The notes under the pieces: model-generated
What the model was told of the DNA's origin: nothing
Databases searched by the model: none
The model's input: only the letters and a program-made list of their open reading frames with translations
Program-made: the position numbers and the translations under genes
Part shown: piece by piece, positions 50,634-61,976 of the stretch
How positions within the stretch are numbered: the first letter of the stretch is position 1
How the letters are laid out: each line of letters begins with the position of its first letter
Source: Nocardiopsis sp. TSRI0078
Lineage (GTDB): Bacteria > Actinomycetota > Actinomycetes > Streptosporangiales > Streptosporangiaceae
Assembly (NCBI RefSeq): GCF_001905145.1
Contig: NZ_LWLB01000036.1
Location: 124,001-188,000, forward strand
Direction: 5' to 3'
Length of the DNA stretch: 64,000 nucleotides

Positions 50634-51605
50634 ATGAAGGACGTACAGCTCCGCCGCCTCGGCCGCTCCGACCTGCACGTGTCCCCCCTGTGCCTGGGCG
50701 GGAACGTCTTCGGCTGGACCGCGGACGAGCGCACCTCGTTCCAGGTCCTGGACGCCTACACGGCGGCCGGGGGCAACTTCCTCGACACCGCGGACTCCTA
50801 CTCCGCCTGGGTCGAGGGGCACCGGGGCGGCGAGTCCGAGACCGTCATCGGCCGCTGGCTGGCCTCCCGCGGACGGCCCTCGGACCTGGTCATCGCCACC
50901 AAGGTCAGCCGGCACCCCGACTTCCCCGGCCTGTCCGAGGCCAACGTCAAGGCGGCCGCGAAGGCCTCCCTGGACCGGCTTGGCGTGGAGGCCATCGACC
51001 TGTACTACGCGCACTTCGACGACGCCGAGACCCCGCTGGCCGAGAGCGCGCGGGCCTTCTCCGACCTGGTGGACGAGGGCAGGGTGCGCTACGTGGGCCT
51101 GTCCAACCACAGCCCCGACCGCATCCGCGAGTGGCTGGAGGTCTGCGAGCGGGAGGGGCTGCACGCCCCGGTGTGCGTCCAGCCCCTGTACAACCTGATG
51201 GAGCGCGGGATCGAGTCCGACCTGGTGCCCCTGGCCCGGGAGCGCGGTCTGGCCCTGCTGCCCTACTTCGGCCTGGCCCGCGGCTTCCTCACCGGCAAGT
51301 ACCGTCCGGGCGCCGCCGAGGTCGACAGCCCGCGCGCGGGCAGCGCCCGCGCCTACCTGGACGACCCGCGCGGCGAGCGGGTGCTCCGGGCACTGGACAC
51401 CGTCGCCGAGCGCGGCGGCATCTCCCAGGCCGCCGCCGCGCTGTCCTGGCTGGCGGACCGGCCCGGTGTGGTGTCGGTGCTCGCCAGCGCCCGCAACCCC
51501 GAGCAGCTCGCGGACCTGCTGCCCGTCAACCGCGTGCGGTTGGGCGAGGAGCCCGTGTCCCTGCTCACAGAGGCCTCCGCCCCCGAGGGCTCCGCCGCCT
51601 CCTGA
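50634..51605 (+). CDS. Aldo/keto reductase
   Basis: A 323-residue NADPH-dependent reductase. The AKR tetrad is visible: LDTADSYSAW (Asp, Tyr), IATKVSRHP (Lys) and YYAHFDD (His), plus VGLSNHSPD and VQPLYNLMERG. It resembles AKR11/12-type enzymes that act on sugars or ketones, so it may tailor the polyketide or serve ordinary metabolism. The ATG at 50634 starts right at the conserved first strand. It shares the 736-base control region with the polyketide operon but is transcribed away from it. Confidence 0.9.
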   Translation: MKDVQLRRLGRSDLHVSPLCLGGNVFGWTADERTSFQVLDAYTAAGGNFLDTADSYSAWVEGHRGGESETVIGRWLASRGRPSDLVIATKVSRHPDFPGLSEANVKAAAKASLDRLGVEAIDLYYAHFDDAETPLAESARAFSDLVDEGRVRYVGLSNHSPDRIREWLEVCEREGLHAPVCVQPLYNLMERGIESDLVPLARERGLALLPYFGLARGFLTGKYRPGAAEVDSPRAGSARAYLDDPRGERVLRALDTVAERGGISQAAAALSWLADRPGVVSVLASARNPEQLADLLPVNRVRLGEEPVSLLTEASAPEGSAAS

Positions 51606-51635
51606 AGCCCCTCCCCGGCTCGCCCGCCCGGCCTC

Positions 51636-52811
51636 TCACGGGTGGGGGGCCGGGTGTGGCCCGCCGCGTCCGTGCCGGTCCTGGTCGTCCAGGAGTTCGC
51701 GGACCAGGGCGGACACCTGGTCGACCTCGACGAGGAACCCGTCGTGGCCGTGCGGCGAGGTGATCACCCGCGCCCGACCGGGCACCGACAGGTGGCGGGC
51801 GATCTCGTCCTGCTGCCTCAGCGGGTAGAGGTGGTCGCTGCTCACCCCCGCCACGATGGTCCGCTCGGGCAGCCGGCGCAGGGCCTCGGCCGCGCCGCCG
51901 CGTCCCCGCCCCACGTCGTGTCCGTTCATCGCCTCGGTCAGCAGCACGTAGCTGGCCGCGTCGAAGCGGCGGGACAGCTTCCGCGCGTGGTGGTCGAGGT
52001 AGGACTCCACCGCGAAACGGCCGCCCGAGCCGGGGTCCTCCCCGTCTTGGGGGCGGCGGCCGAACCGGTCGTCGAACTCGTCCGCGCCCCGGTAGGTGAC
52101 GTGCGCGATCCGCCGCGCCACGCCCAGCCCGGCGCTGGGGAACCGGCCGGTGCCGTGGTAGTCGCCGCCGCACCAGTCCGGGTCGGCGCGGATGGCGTGC
52201 AGCTGGGGCGCGGCCCAGGCGATCTGCCAGGCGGCGGTGGCCGCCGGGCAGGCCAGGACCAGGAGCCGGCGGACGCGCTCGGGGAAGGTCGCGGCCCACT
52301 CCAGAGCGCGCATGCCGCCCATGGACCCGCCGACCACCGCCGCCCAGGCGTCGATCCCCAAGGCATCGGCGAGCGCCTCCTCGGCGCGCACCGTGTCGCG
52401 GACGGTGACGCTCGGGAACCGGCTCCCCCAGGCCCTCCCGTCCGGCGCGGGCGAGGAGGGGCCGGTACTGCCCTGGCAGCCGCCCAGCACGTTGGGGGCC
52501 ACCACGAAGAACCTGTCGGTGTCCAGTGCCAGCCCCGGCCCGACCAGCCCCTCCCACCAGCCGGGGCTGGGGTGTCCGGGGCCCGCCGGACCGGTGACGT
52601 GGGAGTCACCGGTGAGCGCATGCAGCACGAGGACCGCGTTGGTTCCGTGCGCGTTCGGCCTGCCCCAGGTCTGGTAGGCGATGCGCACGCCGGGCAGGCG
52701 CCGCCCCGACTCCAGCTCCAGGGGCGTGTCCCGCTCGACCCAGAGCCGTTCGCCGACGGGGTCGCCGTCCCGCCACCCACCGGCGGCGGAACGGCTGGGG
52801 GCCTCGGTCAC
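51636..52811 (-). CDS. metX: Homoserine O-acetyltransferase
   Basis: 391 residues, alpha/beta-hydrolase fold MetX, which acetylates L-homoserine from acetyl-CoA in methionine synthesis. Motifs: LVLHALTGDSH, the nucleophile elbow GGSMGGM with Ser163, PNVLGGCQGSTGP, and the C-terminal HGHDGFLVE with the catalytic His. The GTG at 52811 overlaps the metY stop in a GTGA arrangement, so it is the second gene of a metY-metX operon. It is convergent with the aldo/keto reductase gene. Confidence 0.95.
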   Translation of the reverse strand: MTEAPSRSAAGGWRDGDPVGERLWVERDTPLELESGRRLPGVRIAYQTWGRPNAHGTNAVLVLHALTGDSHVTGPAGPGHPSPGWWEGLVGPGLALDTDRFFVVAPNVLGGCQGSTGPSSPAPDGRAWGSRFPSVTVRDTVRAEEALADALGIDAWAAVVGGSMGGMRALEWAATFPERVRRLLVLACPAATAAWQIAWAAPQLHAIRADPDWCGGDYHGTGRFPSAGLGVARRIAHVTYRGADEFDDRFGRRPQDGEDPGSGGRFAVESYLDHHARKLSRRFDAASYVLLTEAMNGHDVGRGRGGAAEALRRLPERTIVAGVSSDHLYPLRQQDEIARHLSVPGRARVITSPHGHDGFLVEVDQVSALVRELLDDQDRHGRGGPHPAPHP

Positions 52812-54124
52812 TGGTGCGCCTTCGCGGCCTGGAAGCCCAGCTCCAGGTCGGCCTTGAGGTCGTCCACGTGCTCCAGGCCGACCGCGAGGCGGATCAGCCC
52901 TGGGGTGACTCCGGCGCCGGCCTGCTCCTCGGGGGAGAGCTGGCCGTGCGTGGTGCTGGCGGGGTGGACGATGAGACTGCGCACATCGCCGATGTTGACC
53001 AGCTGGCTGAACAGCTCGGTACCGTCCACGAAGGCCCGTCCGGCGTCGACGCCGCCGTGCAGGTCGAAGGAGACGACGGCGCCCGCGCCCCCGGGCAGGT
53101 ACCGACGCGCCTGCTCGTGGGAGGGGTTGGAGGGCAGGCCCGCGTAGTAGACCCTCTCGACCTCGTCTCGCGACTCCAGCCACTCGGCGAGGGCCTGGGC
53201 GTTGGCGACGTGGCGCTCCATACGCAGCGACAGGGTCTCGATGCCCTGGAGGATGAGGAAGCTGTTGAGCGGGGCGATGGCGGCACCGGTGTCGCGCAGC
53301 AGCTGCACGCGCAGCTTCGCCGCGTAGGCGCCCGGGCCGAGGGCCTCCCAGTACTTGAGGCCGTGGTAGCTGGGGTCGGGCTCGACGAAGCCGGGGAACC
53401 GGTCGCCGTGGGCGCCGAAGTCGAAGGTGCCCGCGTCCACGACCGCCCCGGCGACGGTGGTGCCGTGTCCGCCGAGGTACTTGGTGGCCGAGTGCACGAC
53501 GATGTCGGCGCCGTGCTCGATGGGCCGCAGCAGGTAGGGCGTGGGCACGGTGTTGTCGACGATGAGCGGCACGCCCTCGGCGTGCGCGGTGTCGGCGACG
53601 GCGCGCACGTCCAGGACGTTGCCGCCGGGGTTGGCGAGGGTCTCGGCGAAGTAGAACCCCGTCTCGGGGCGGGTGGCCGCGCGCCAGGCCTCGGGGTCGT
53701 TCTGGTCCTCGACGAAGCTGACCTCGATACCGAGCCTGGGCAGCGTGTAGCGGAAGAGGTTATAGGTGCCGCCGTAGAGCAGGGGGCTCGCGACGGCGTG
53801 GCCGCCCGCGCCGACCAGGTTGAGCACGGCGGCGGTGACAGCGGCGGCCCCCGAGGCGAAGGCGACGGCCGCGGCGCCACCCTCCAGTGCGGCCAGGCGC
53901 TGCTCCAGGACGTCCTGCGTCGGGTTCATGATCCGTGTGTAGATGTTGCCCGGCTCGGCGAGGCTGAAGAGGTCGGCGCCGTGCTGGGTGTCGCGGAAGA
54001 CGTAGGAGGTCGTCTGGTAGATGGGCGTGGCCCGGGCGTTGGTGGCGGGGTCGGGCGCGGCCCCGGCGTGGATCTGCCGGGTCTCGAAGGACCAGGCCTG
54101 TTCGGGCGTGGCGTCGGTGGTCAT
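52808..54124 (-). CDS. metY: O-acetylhomoserine sulfhydrylase
   Basis: 438 residues, PLP-dependent Cys/Met metabolism fold. Uses the O-acetylhomoserine made by MetX plus sulfide to give homocysteine. The PLP Lys215 is in HSATKYLGGHG; IYTRIMNPTQDVLEQRLAALEGG is family-typical. It directly follows the leader peptide, which probably controls it. Upstream longer frames are antisense to the leader. Confidence 0.95.
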   Translation of the reverse strand: MTTDATPEQAWSFETRQIHAGAAPDPATNARATPIYQTTSYVFRDTQHGADLFSLAEPGNIYTRIMNPTQDVLEQRLAALEGGAAAVAFASGAAAVTAAVLNLVGAGGHAVASPLLYGGTYNLFRYTLPRLGIEVSFVEDQNDPEAWRAATRPETGFYFAETLANPGGNVLDVRAVADTAHAEGVPLIVDNTVPTPYLLRPIEHGADIVVHSATKYLGGHGTTVAGAVVDAGTFDFGAHGDRFPGFVEPDPSYHGLKYWEALGPGAYAAKLRVQLLRDTGAAIAPLNSFLILQGIETLSLRMERHVANAQALAEWLESRDEVERVYYAGLPSNPSHEQARRYLPGGAGAVVSFDLHGGVDAGRAFVDGTELFSQLVNIGDVRSLIVHPASTTHGQLSPEEQAGAGVTPGLIRLAVGLEHVDDLKADLELGFQAAKAHQ

Positions 54125-54202
54125 GGCTCAACCTCTGTCTGGTGTCGGATCGAAGGAGCGGGGCTCCGGGACGGTGGACGGCCCCCGCCGCCCACCGGAG
54201 GG

Positions 54203-54271
54203 TCAGGGCCTCCAGGGCACACCGACCACCCGCGCACGGTCGACGTGGGGTCGTCGGATGAGCGTGGTCAT
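54203..54271 (-). CDS. Leaderless regulatory leader peptide of metY-metX
   Basis: A 22-codon frame starting ATG at 54271, beginning MTTLIRRPHVDRARV and ending in VPWRP before a TGA at 54203-54205, 78 bases upstream of metY. The RRPHVD-x-x-R core matches the small leader peptides found before sulfur-assimilation genes in actinomycetes, although those usually end in Cys-containing SAxCR and this one has Trp/Pro instead. No ribosome site precedes it; a TAATCT -10 positioned 7 bases before the ATG would put the transcription start on the A, so it would be leaderless. It likely couples its own translation to metYX expression. Confidence 0.65.
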   Translation of the reverse strand: MTTLIRRPHVDRARVVGVPWRP

Positions 54272-54276
54272 GGGAC

Positions 54277-54306
54277 GAGATTAACACTCCGTATCAGCAG
54301 GTGACC
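54277..54306 (-). promoter_or_regulatory. Candidate promoter of the leader-metY-metX operon
   Basis: On the minus strand, TGGTCA (4 of 6 to TTGACA) and TAATCT (TANNNT) are separated by 18 bases, with the A of the leader ATG 7 bases past the -10. The remaining part of the 304-base gap up to 54575 shows nothing further except the ClpC-gene control region. Confidence 0.45.
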
Positions 54307-54525
54307 AGCGCTTCTCACATGATGGACATCCCTTGCCCGCCGGCCAACCCCGCCGGCCCACCCCGCCGCCCCGTGTTATCCCGCGCCGGACCGGGGTAGC
54401 GGGCCGGGACGGGGTCCCGGCCCGGCGCGGGCTCCCCCGACGCGAGCCCCGGTGCGGGCGGGCCGCGGCCCTCGCGCACGTTCGGCCCCCCACACCGGGA
54501 TCCGTTACCGGCCGATCCACGGCCA

Positions 54526-54540
54526 TTCGCTTAGGGTGAA
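54526..54540 (+). promoter_or_regulatory. Candidate ClgR-like site and -10 of the ClpC-family gene
   Basis: TTCGC-TTAGG-GTGAA resembles the ClgR motif TTCGC-N5-GCGAA with one mismatch, and contains TAGGGT, a good TAGRRT -10. ClgR activates clp genes in actinobacteria. 36 bases before the start codon; no convincing -35. Confidence 0.3.
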
Positions 54541-54575
54541 AAGGCCACTACAGAACGCACGGGGGACGAGACGAG

Positions 54576-57068
<2,493 letters not shown>

Positions 57069-57108
57069 ACCGGGGGTCGGCGCCCCGCTCCCCGCGGGGC
57101 GGGCGGTG

Positions 57109-57134
57109 CGGGGCGGGCCGGTCGGCCCGCCCCG
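57109..57134. terminator. Bidirectional terminator hairpin
   Basis: CGGGGCGGGCC (57109-57119) and its perfect complement (57124-57134) around a 4-base loop, between the convergent ClpC-family and cellulase genes. Confidence 0.7.
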
Positions 57135-57139
57135 GCCGG

Positions 57140-58435
57140 TCAGCAGGCCCCGACGTCGCGCCAGACGCCCCACTCGCCCGTGGTGCCCGGCTCCTCGCCC
57201 CGGGTCCACCACTGGGCCTCGTACAGGCGTCCGCCGTGGCCGACCCGGTCCCCGCCGGTGTACACCTGTCCCGAGGACCAGGCCGGGGCCTCGCACCCCT
57301 CCGGGTCGGTCGGGTCGGTCGGGTCGGTCGGATCGGTGGGCGCGTCCCCGCTCTCGCGGACACGGTCGCGGATCCACTCCCCCGCGGGCTTGAGCGCGTC
57401 CGTCCCGGTCCAGGGGCCGTCCGCGGCGCAGGTGCCGGGCTCGAAGACGGCCCCGGAGCGGAAGTCGTCGGAGAAGTTCCAGTTCACCCAGCTGATCTGC
57501 TCCTCGGCCATGAGGTCGAGGTAGGCCTGGGCGGAGGCGAAGTCGTTCGGCCCGTCCCCGCTGGCCTCCTGGGTGCCGAACTCGGTGACGAACAGCGGCA
57601 GCTCCCGTGCCGCGGCCCGCAGGCCCTCCCGGTGGGAGTCGCCGTGTGTGGCCGCGTAGAAGTGGAAGACGTACATGATGTTGTCGGCGTCGACCGGGTC
57701 CGCGGTGATCTCGGTGTGGTCGGAGCCGTCGGACAGGCCCAGGGAGGACCAGCCCCGGGTCCCGACGAGGACGACGGCGTCGGGGTCCTCGGCGCGCACG
57801 ACCGGGATGATCTCCTCGGCGTAGCCCTTGATCGCGCCCCAGGAGACGTGGTTGGGCTCGTTGGCGATCTCGTACAGGACGTTGTCCTTGTCGGCGTGGG
57901 CGGCCGCGACCTCGGTGAAGAAGGTGCGCGCCAGATCGGTGTTGTGGTTGGGATCGCCGGGCGTGAGCATGTGCCAGTCGACGATGACGTACATGCCGCG
58001 CTCGGTGCCCTCCTCGATGAGCTCGTGGACCCGGTCGGTGAAGCCGCGCGGGTCGGTCTCGTAGCCGCCCTCCTGGACGTACATGGACACGCGCAGCACG
58101 TCGGCGTTCCAGTCGTGGGCGAGCGCGTCCAGGGATCCGTCGGTGAGGCAGTCGCCGTACCACTGCAGGCCGTGGGAGCTCATCCCGGTGAGCTGGACGG
58201 TGTCGCCGCTCTCGTCGCAGAGCTTGAGTCCGCAGACCCGTAGCCGGCCGTGCTCCCCCACCGGGCCGGCCGCGGCCTCCCGGGCGGCCTCACCGGTCCC
58301 CGCGGAGCCGGAAGGGGCCTCGGTCGGGCCCTGTGCGGCCGCGGGAGCGGCGAGGGAGGGGGTGGTGAGGAGCGCGCCCACGAGGGCGGCCGCGGCCAGG
58401 ACGCGGCCTCGGGCGGAGGGCGGGGGTGGCGCCAC
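57140..58435 (-). CDS. Secreted GH5 endoglucanase with C-terminal CBM5/12
   Basis: 431 residues. Signal peptide in the first 35 residues (VLAAAALVGALLTTPSLAAPAAA). The GH5 (beta/alpha)8 catalytic domain spans about 62-365: acid/base Glu193 in ANEP and nucleophile Glu285 in TEFG, plus VDWHML and VYVFHFYAA-type strands. A short DPT repeat linker (near 370-380) leads to a 50-residue module with two Cys and the Trp/Tyr pattern of CBM5/12 (WSSGQVYTGGDRV). It cuts internal beta-1,4-glucan bonds. GTG start with GGAGGAAG ribosome site; no CebR-type operator was seen. The linker DNA is a short tandem GGGTCGGTC repeat. Confidence 0.93.
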   Translation of the reverse strand: MAPPPPSARGRVLAAAALVGALLTTPSLAAPAAAQGPTEAPSGSAGTGEAAREAAAGPVGEHGRLRVCGLKLCDESGDTVQLTGMSSHGLQWYGDCLTDGSLDALAHDWNADVLRVSMYVQEGGYETDPRGFTDRVHELIEEGTERGMYVIVDWHMLTPGDPNHNTDLARTFFTEVAAAHADKDNVLYEIANEPNHVSWGAIKGYAEEIIPVVRAEDPDAVVLVGTRGWSSLGLSDGSDHTEITADPVDADNIMYVFHFYAATHGDSHREGLRAAARELPLFVTEFGTQEASGDGPNDFASAQAYLDLMAEEQISWVNWNFSDDFRSGAVFEPGTCAADGPWTGTDALKPAGEWIRDRVRESGDAPTDPTDPTDPTDPEGCEAPAWSSGQVYTGGDRVGHGGRLYEAQWWTRGEEPGTTGEWGVWRDVGAC

Positions 58436-58745
58436 GGTTCTTCCTCCAGCGGGTGGCGGCTCGGTACCGCGCACGAGGGCCGGACCGAACCGGAAGGAGC
58501 CTTTTCTTTTCCTGGCAACGTAGGCCCGCCGCCACACGGAGGGCAATACCCCCTACGGAACGAATCCGCCCCGCTCGTGGCGGGGCCGGCTCCGTCGGCG
58601 GGCGGTGGGGGCCGGGCGGACGCGGAGGAGGGAAAGGAAAGGGGGAGACGGGCTTCGGGCCCCGTCGGACACACGGGTTCCGCGGGACGCACGGGTCACG
58701 GTGCGTCCCATGCTCCCTTGCGCACGGGTGCTCCCGGCGGTGTCC
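58436..58745. other. Intergenic region upstream of the cellulase gene
   Basis: 310 bases between the cellulase start and the Pro/Glu-rich mini-gene stop, containing a long A/T-poor stretch and an AAAGGAAAGG run. No gene, operator or clear promoter recognised. Confidence 0.35.
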
Positions 58746-58922
58746 TCAGACGGGTTCCGGCTCGGGCTCCGGACCGGGCGGTTCGGGGAAGGGGCCCCGG
58801 CCGGGCGGTTCGGGCTCCGGTTCCGGCTGCGGCGGAGGGTCCGGCATCGGGGTCGGGGGGAACGGGTCCGGCGGCATCGGATCGGGCTCGCGCAGGGTTC
58901 CGTCACGGGTACGGGTGCTCAT
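58746..58922 (-). CDS. Small Pro/Glu-rich protein
   Basis: 58 residues starting MSTRTRDGTLREPDPMP, the rest largely Pro, Glu, Asp and Gly with PEPEPEP repeats. The ATG at 58922 is preceded by a very strong GGAGGAG ribosome site, which makes it credible despite its size. No signal peptide or membrane segment; disordered. It precedes nothing obvious in an operon; the next upstream gene on the strand is the LLM oxidoreductase 54 bases away. Function unknown. Confidence 0.6.
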   Translation of the reverse strand: MSTRTRDGTLREPDPMPPDPFPPTPMPDPPPQPEPEPEPPGRGPFPEPPGPEPEPEPV

Positions 58923-58976
58923 GTTCTCCTCCTCGCCGGGGCGGCGCTCGGGAGGCCGCGCACCGCCCCTTCCGGT

Positions 58977-59942
58977 TCAGGTCCCGGCCCTGAGCCGGGG
59001 CAGGACCTCGTTCGCGTAGAACTCGAAGAACCCCTCCTGGTCGTCACCGACCTGGCAGACGTAGACCTCGTCCACCCCCGTCTCCAGGTACGGTCTGACC
59101 GCCGCCACGTGCACCTCGGGGTCGGGACCACAGGCGACCTCGTCGGCCACCATCTCCGGGGTGACCAGGCTCTCGGTGAGCTGCTCGAAGTGGCGCGGCA
59201 GCGGGAGCAGCTGGGGGGCCTCGCCCGCCAGCGCCTCGGTGGGCCACCTCTCGTACGCCACGCGCCGGGCCTCCTCCTCGCTCCGGGCCCAGCAGACCTT
59301 GAGCCCGCCCTGGACCGGCTTGCCGGCGCCGCCCTCGGCGCGGAAGGTCTCGATGGTCTCGCCGCTGGGCGCCACCTGGATCAGGCCGTCGGTCTCGCGT
59401 GCGGCCAGCCTGGTCGCCTTGGGGCCGAACGCGGACATGTAGATCCTCGGCGGTTCCTCCGGCAGCGTGTACAGGCGGGCGGTGTCGACCTCGTAGTACT
59501 CGCCCCGGTGGGTGACGAGCTTGCCGGTCCACAGCTTGCGCATCACCTCGATGGCCTCCTCCAGCATCGACAGGCGCCGGGAGACCGGCGGCCAGGGCTG
59601 GCCGAGGATGTGCTCGTTGAGCGCCTCGCCGGTGCCCACACCCAGGGTGAACCCGCCCCTGACCATCTCCGCCGAGGTCGCGGCCGCCTGCGCGACCACC
59701 GCCGGATGTACGCGCGTGGTCGGGCAGGTCACCGCGGTGGTGATCGGCAGGGACGTCACCTGCCCGATCGCGCCGATCACCGACCACACGAACGGGCTCT
59801 GCCCCTGGGAGTCCAGCCACGGGTGGTAGTGGTCGGAGATCCACAGGGCGTCGAACCCCGCCTCCTCCGCGAGCCGGGCCTGGCGGACCAGCTCCCCGGG
59901 GCCGTGCTCCTCACAGGCGAGAAAGTATCCGAAACGCGTCAC
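58977..59942 (-). CDS. LLM-class flavin/F420-dependent oxidoreductase
   Basis: 321 residues, luciferase-like monooxygenase (TIM barrel) fold. FGYFLACEEHGPGELVRQARLAEEAGFDALWISDHYHPW is typical of the F420-dependent glucose-6-phosphate dehydrogenase-like branch, with RGGFTLGVGTGEALNEH and MSAFGPKATRLAARETDGLI. Cofactor likely F420, substrate unknown. Upstream of it on the strand is an SDR gene 54 bases away. Confidence 0.88.
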   Translation of the reverse strand: MTRFGYFLACEEHGPGELVRQARLAEEAGFDALWISDHYHPWLDSQGQSPFVWSVIGAIGQVTSLPITTAVTCPTTRVHPAVVAQAAATSAEMVRGGFTLGVGTGEALNEHILGQPWPPVSRRLSMLEEAIEVMRKLWTGKLVTHRGEYYEVDTARLYTLPEEPPRIYMSAFGPKATRLAARETDGLIQVAPSGETIETFRAEGGAGKPVQGGLKVCWARSEEEARRVAYERWPTEALAGEAPQLLPLPRHFEQLTESLVTPEMVADEVACGPDPEVHVAAVRPYLETGVDEVYVCQVGDDQEGFFEFYANEVLPRLRAGT

Positions 59943-59996
59943 GTCGCAACCCCCGATCGCCGCTGTCTGCGTATCTTCCGCGCCGCCTCGCGCCGG

Positions 59997-61166
59997 TCAC
60001 CGGCCCGGCGCCTCCGGTCCCTCCCCGCGGGGCTCCTGCTTGGGCGGTCCCTCGCCGCCGGGTCCCTGGTTGAGGCGCTGGGCGGCGTCCTCGTTGAGCG
60101 CCGTGGGCAGTTTCAGCGCGCGGTTGACGGCGTCGTCGTCCGCCTCGCCTCCGGTCCGCTCCTGCGCGTGCCCGGACGGTCCGGGCAGCACCCTGTCCAT
60201 GACGCGCGTCACGCCCTGGACGAAGGAGGGGCACAGGCCCCGGGAGACGATGACCATCCTGGCCAGCGGGGTGAGCACGAGGTAGCTGTGCCCCCGGGCC
60301 GCCGCCTCCACGATCCGGTGGGCCGCGCGCTCGGCGTTCACCGAGACCAGGGGCAGCCCGGCGCCCAGGGAGAACCAGGTGTACTCGCGCTCGGGCCGAC
60401 CCGAGAACACGGCGGCCTTGTGGGATCCGGTGCGCATCAGGCCCGGGACCACGGTGGTGACCCGCACGCCCCGGCTCGCGACCTCGGCGCCCAGCCCCTC
60501 CGACAGCCCGACCTCGGCGAACTTCGCGCAGGAGTAGGGCAGCAGGTGCGGCACGCTCAGGTGGCCGCCGATGGAGGTGATGTTGACCAGCGAGCCGCCC
60601 GTCTCGCCCAGGGGGCCGAGTGCGGCCCGGGAGATGCGCAGCGGCGCCCAGAACATCGTCTCCATGGCGTCCCGGAATCGGCTCTCGGAGAGCGTCTCGT
60701 GCGGTCCGACCTGGATGATCCCCGCGTTGTTGACGACGAAGTCCAGGCGCCCGAAGGCTCCGACGGCCTCCTCCACCAGGTTCTCGGCCTGGTCGGGGTC
60801 GCGGATGTCGCACTGGACGCCGTGCACGCGCACGCCCCGGCCCTCCAGGTCGGTCAGCGCCCGGTCGAGTCCGTCCCGGTCGCGCGCGCAGACCACGACG
60901 GACGCGCCGCGCGAGCCGAACTCGCGGGCCATCTGGAGCCCGAGCCCGCGGGAGCCGCCGGTGACCAGCGCGACCTTACCGGGCAGCCGGGTGACGCGCC
61001 GCCTCCCGCGCAGCGCCGCGGCGCCGACGCCCAGGACGGCACCGGCCACGGCCCAGGAGGCCGCGCCGCCGCGGCGGCGGCGCACGGGTTCGGGTTCGTT
61101 CCTGTTCCGGAGTCTGGACACCGCCCAGCCCGCGGCGGTCAGGGCCAGGGGTGTCTTGCCTCGCAT
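59997..61166 (-). CDS. Short-chain dehydrogenase with an N-terminal membrane anchor
   Basis: 389 residues. A hydrophobic stretch near residues 35-50 (ASWAVAGAVLGVGAAAL) in a basic N-terminal region could anchor it to the membrane. The SDR core has TGGSRGLG cofactor loop, NNAG, and the catalytic Ser/Tyr/Lys set (YSCAK). The C-terminal tail of about 60 residues is charged and Gly/Pro-rich. The ATG at 61166 is chosen over an in-frame GTG one codon upstream. Confidence 0.85.
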   Translation of the reverse strand: MRGKTPLALTAAGWAVSRLRNRNEPEPVRRRRGGAASWAVAGAVLGVGAAALRGRRRVTRLPGKVALVTGGSRGLGLQMAREFGSRGASVVVCARDRDGLDRALTDLEGRGVRVHGVQCDIRDPDQAENLVEEAVGAFGRLDFVVNNAGIIQVGPHETLSESRFRDAMETMFWAPLRISRAALGPLGETGGSLVNITSIGGHLSVPHLLPYSCAKFAEVGLSEGLGAEVASRGVRVTTVVPGLMRTGSHKAAVFSGRPEREYTWFSLGAGLPLVSVNAERAAHRIVEAAARGHSYLVLTPLARMVIVSRGLCPSFVQGVTRVMDRVLPGPSGHAQERTGGEADDDAVNRALKLPTALNEDAAQRLNQGPGGEGPPKQEPRGEGPEAPGR

Positions 61167-61428
61167 CACCGGCCGCTCCGTCCGTCGTGGTCCAAGGCCC
61201 GGTACGCGGTAGGTGTCGCCACCATGTCACTCCCTGTTCGTCGGAAGAACGGTCCTGGAGGGATGTGCGGGTGTACGGCTACCCGGGGCGGGGGAGCCGA
61301 AAACGGCGGGGGCGGCCGCACATGGGTGCATCCCGGTGTCGCGGTCGGGGCGCCCCCGGGCGGGCGTACGCGCCCGGGGGACACCTCCCCAACCCGGTTC
61401 CGCGCCGGGGTCGCGGTCCCGGGGGTTC

Positions 61429-61833
61429 TCAGCGCCGTCCGCCCTGGAGGCTGAACCGCCGCAGGTCCTCCGGCAGGGCCTGGCGAACCCTGTCCATGAC
61501 TCCCCCGGTGGTGGCCTCGTCGAGCACCTCGAACACGGCGTGGGTGCTCTGCTCGGCCTCCGGCGGGTCGCTGTGCGCCCGCTGCGCCACCCTGCTGAGG
61601 AACTCCTGCTGGTCGAAGCCCTCGGCGCCCGGCCCCTGCTCCGTCTGCCGGGTCACCCGGCGCATGTTCTCCCCGATCTCACGCGGCAGCTGCGCGGCGA
61701 GGTCGTCGCCGAGGCCGGGGTCGACCCGTTCGGCGAGGGTCTCCAGCGTCGCCCTCGCGGCCTCCTCCGCGGCACCGCGGCTGCCCAGGCGGGCGCGTGC
61801 CTGGACCTGCCCGATGAAGGTGTCGTGCTGCAT
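61429..61833 (-). CDS. DUF2267-type protein
   Basis: 134 residues, helical, with the tandem pattern of DUF2267: FIGQVQARARLGSRGAAEEAARATLETLAERV, then AAQLPREI and a second copy containing FLSRVAQRAHSDPPEAEQ. Function unknown; common in actinomycete stress loci. Good ribosome site GGGGGAAG. Confidence 0.75.
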   Translation of the reverse strand: MQHDTFIGQVQARARLGSRGAAEEAARATLETLAERVDPGLGDDLAAQLPREIGENMRRVTRQTEQGPGAEGFDQQEFLSRVAQRAHSDPPEAEQSTHAVFEVLDEATTGGVMDRVRQALPEDLRRFSLQGGRR

Positions 61834-61976
61834 GGTGCTTCCCCCTTCTGGCGCTGCCGCAGCCCCGCGGCGGTGCGGTGGAGGACCCGTCGGGGACGGC
61901 CCCTCCCCGTCACCCGCGCACGCGGGGCGCTACGGCGGATACGGCCTCCCACCCCCGCGGAGCGGGGCGGGCCGCC

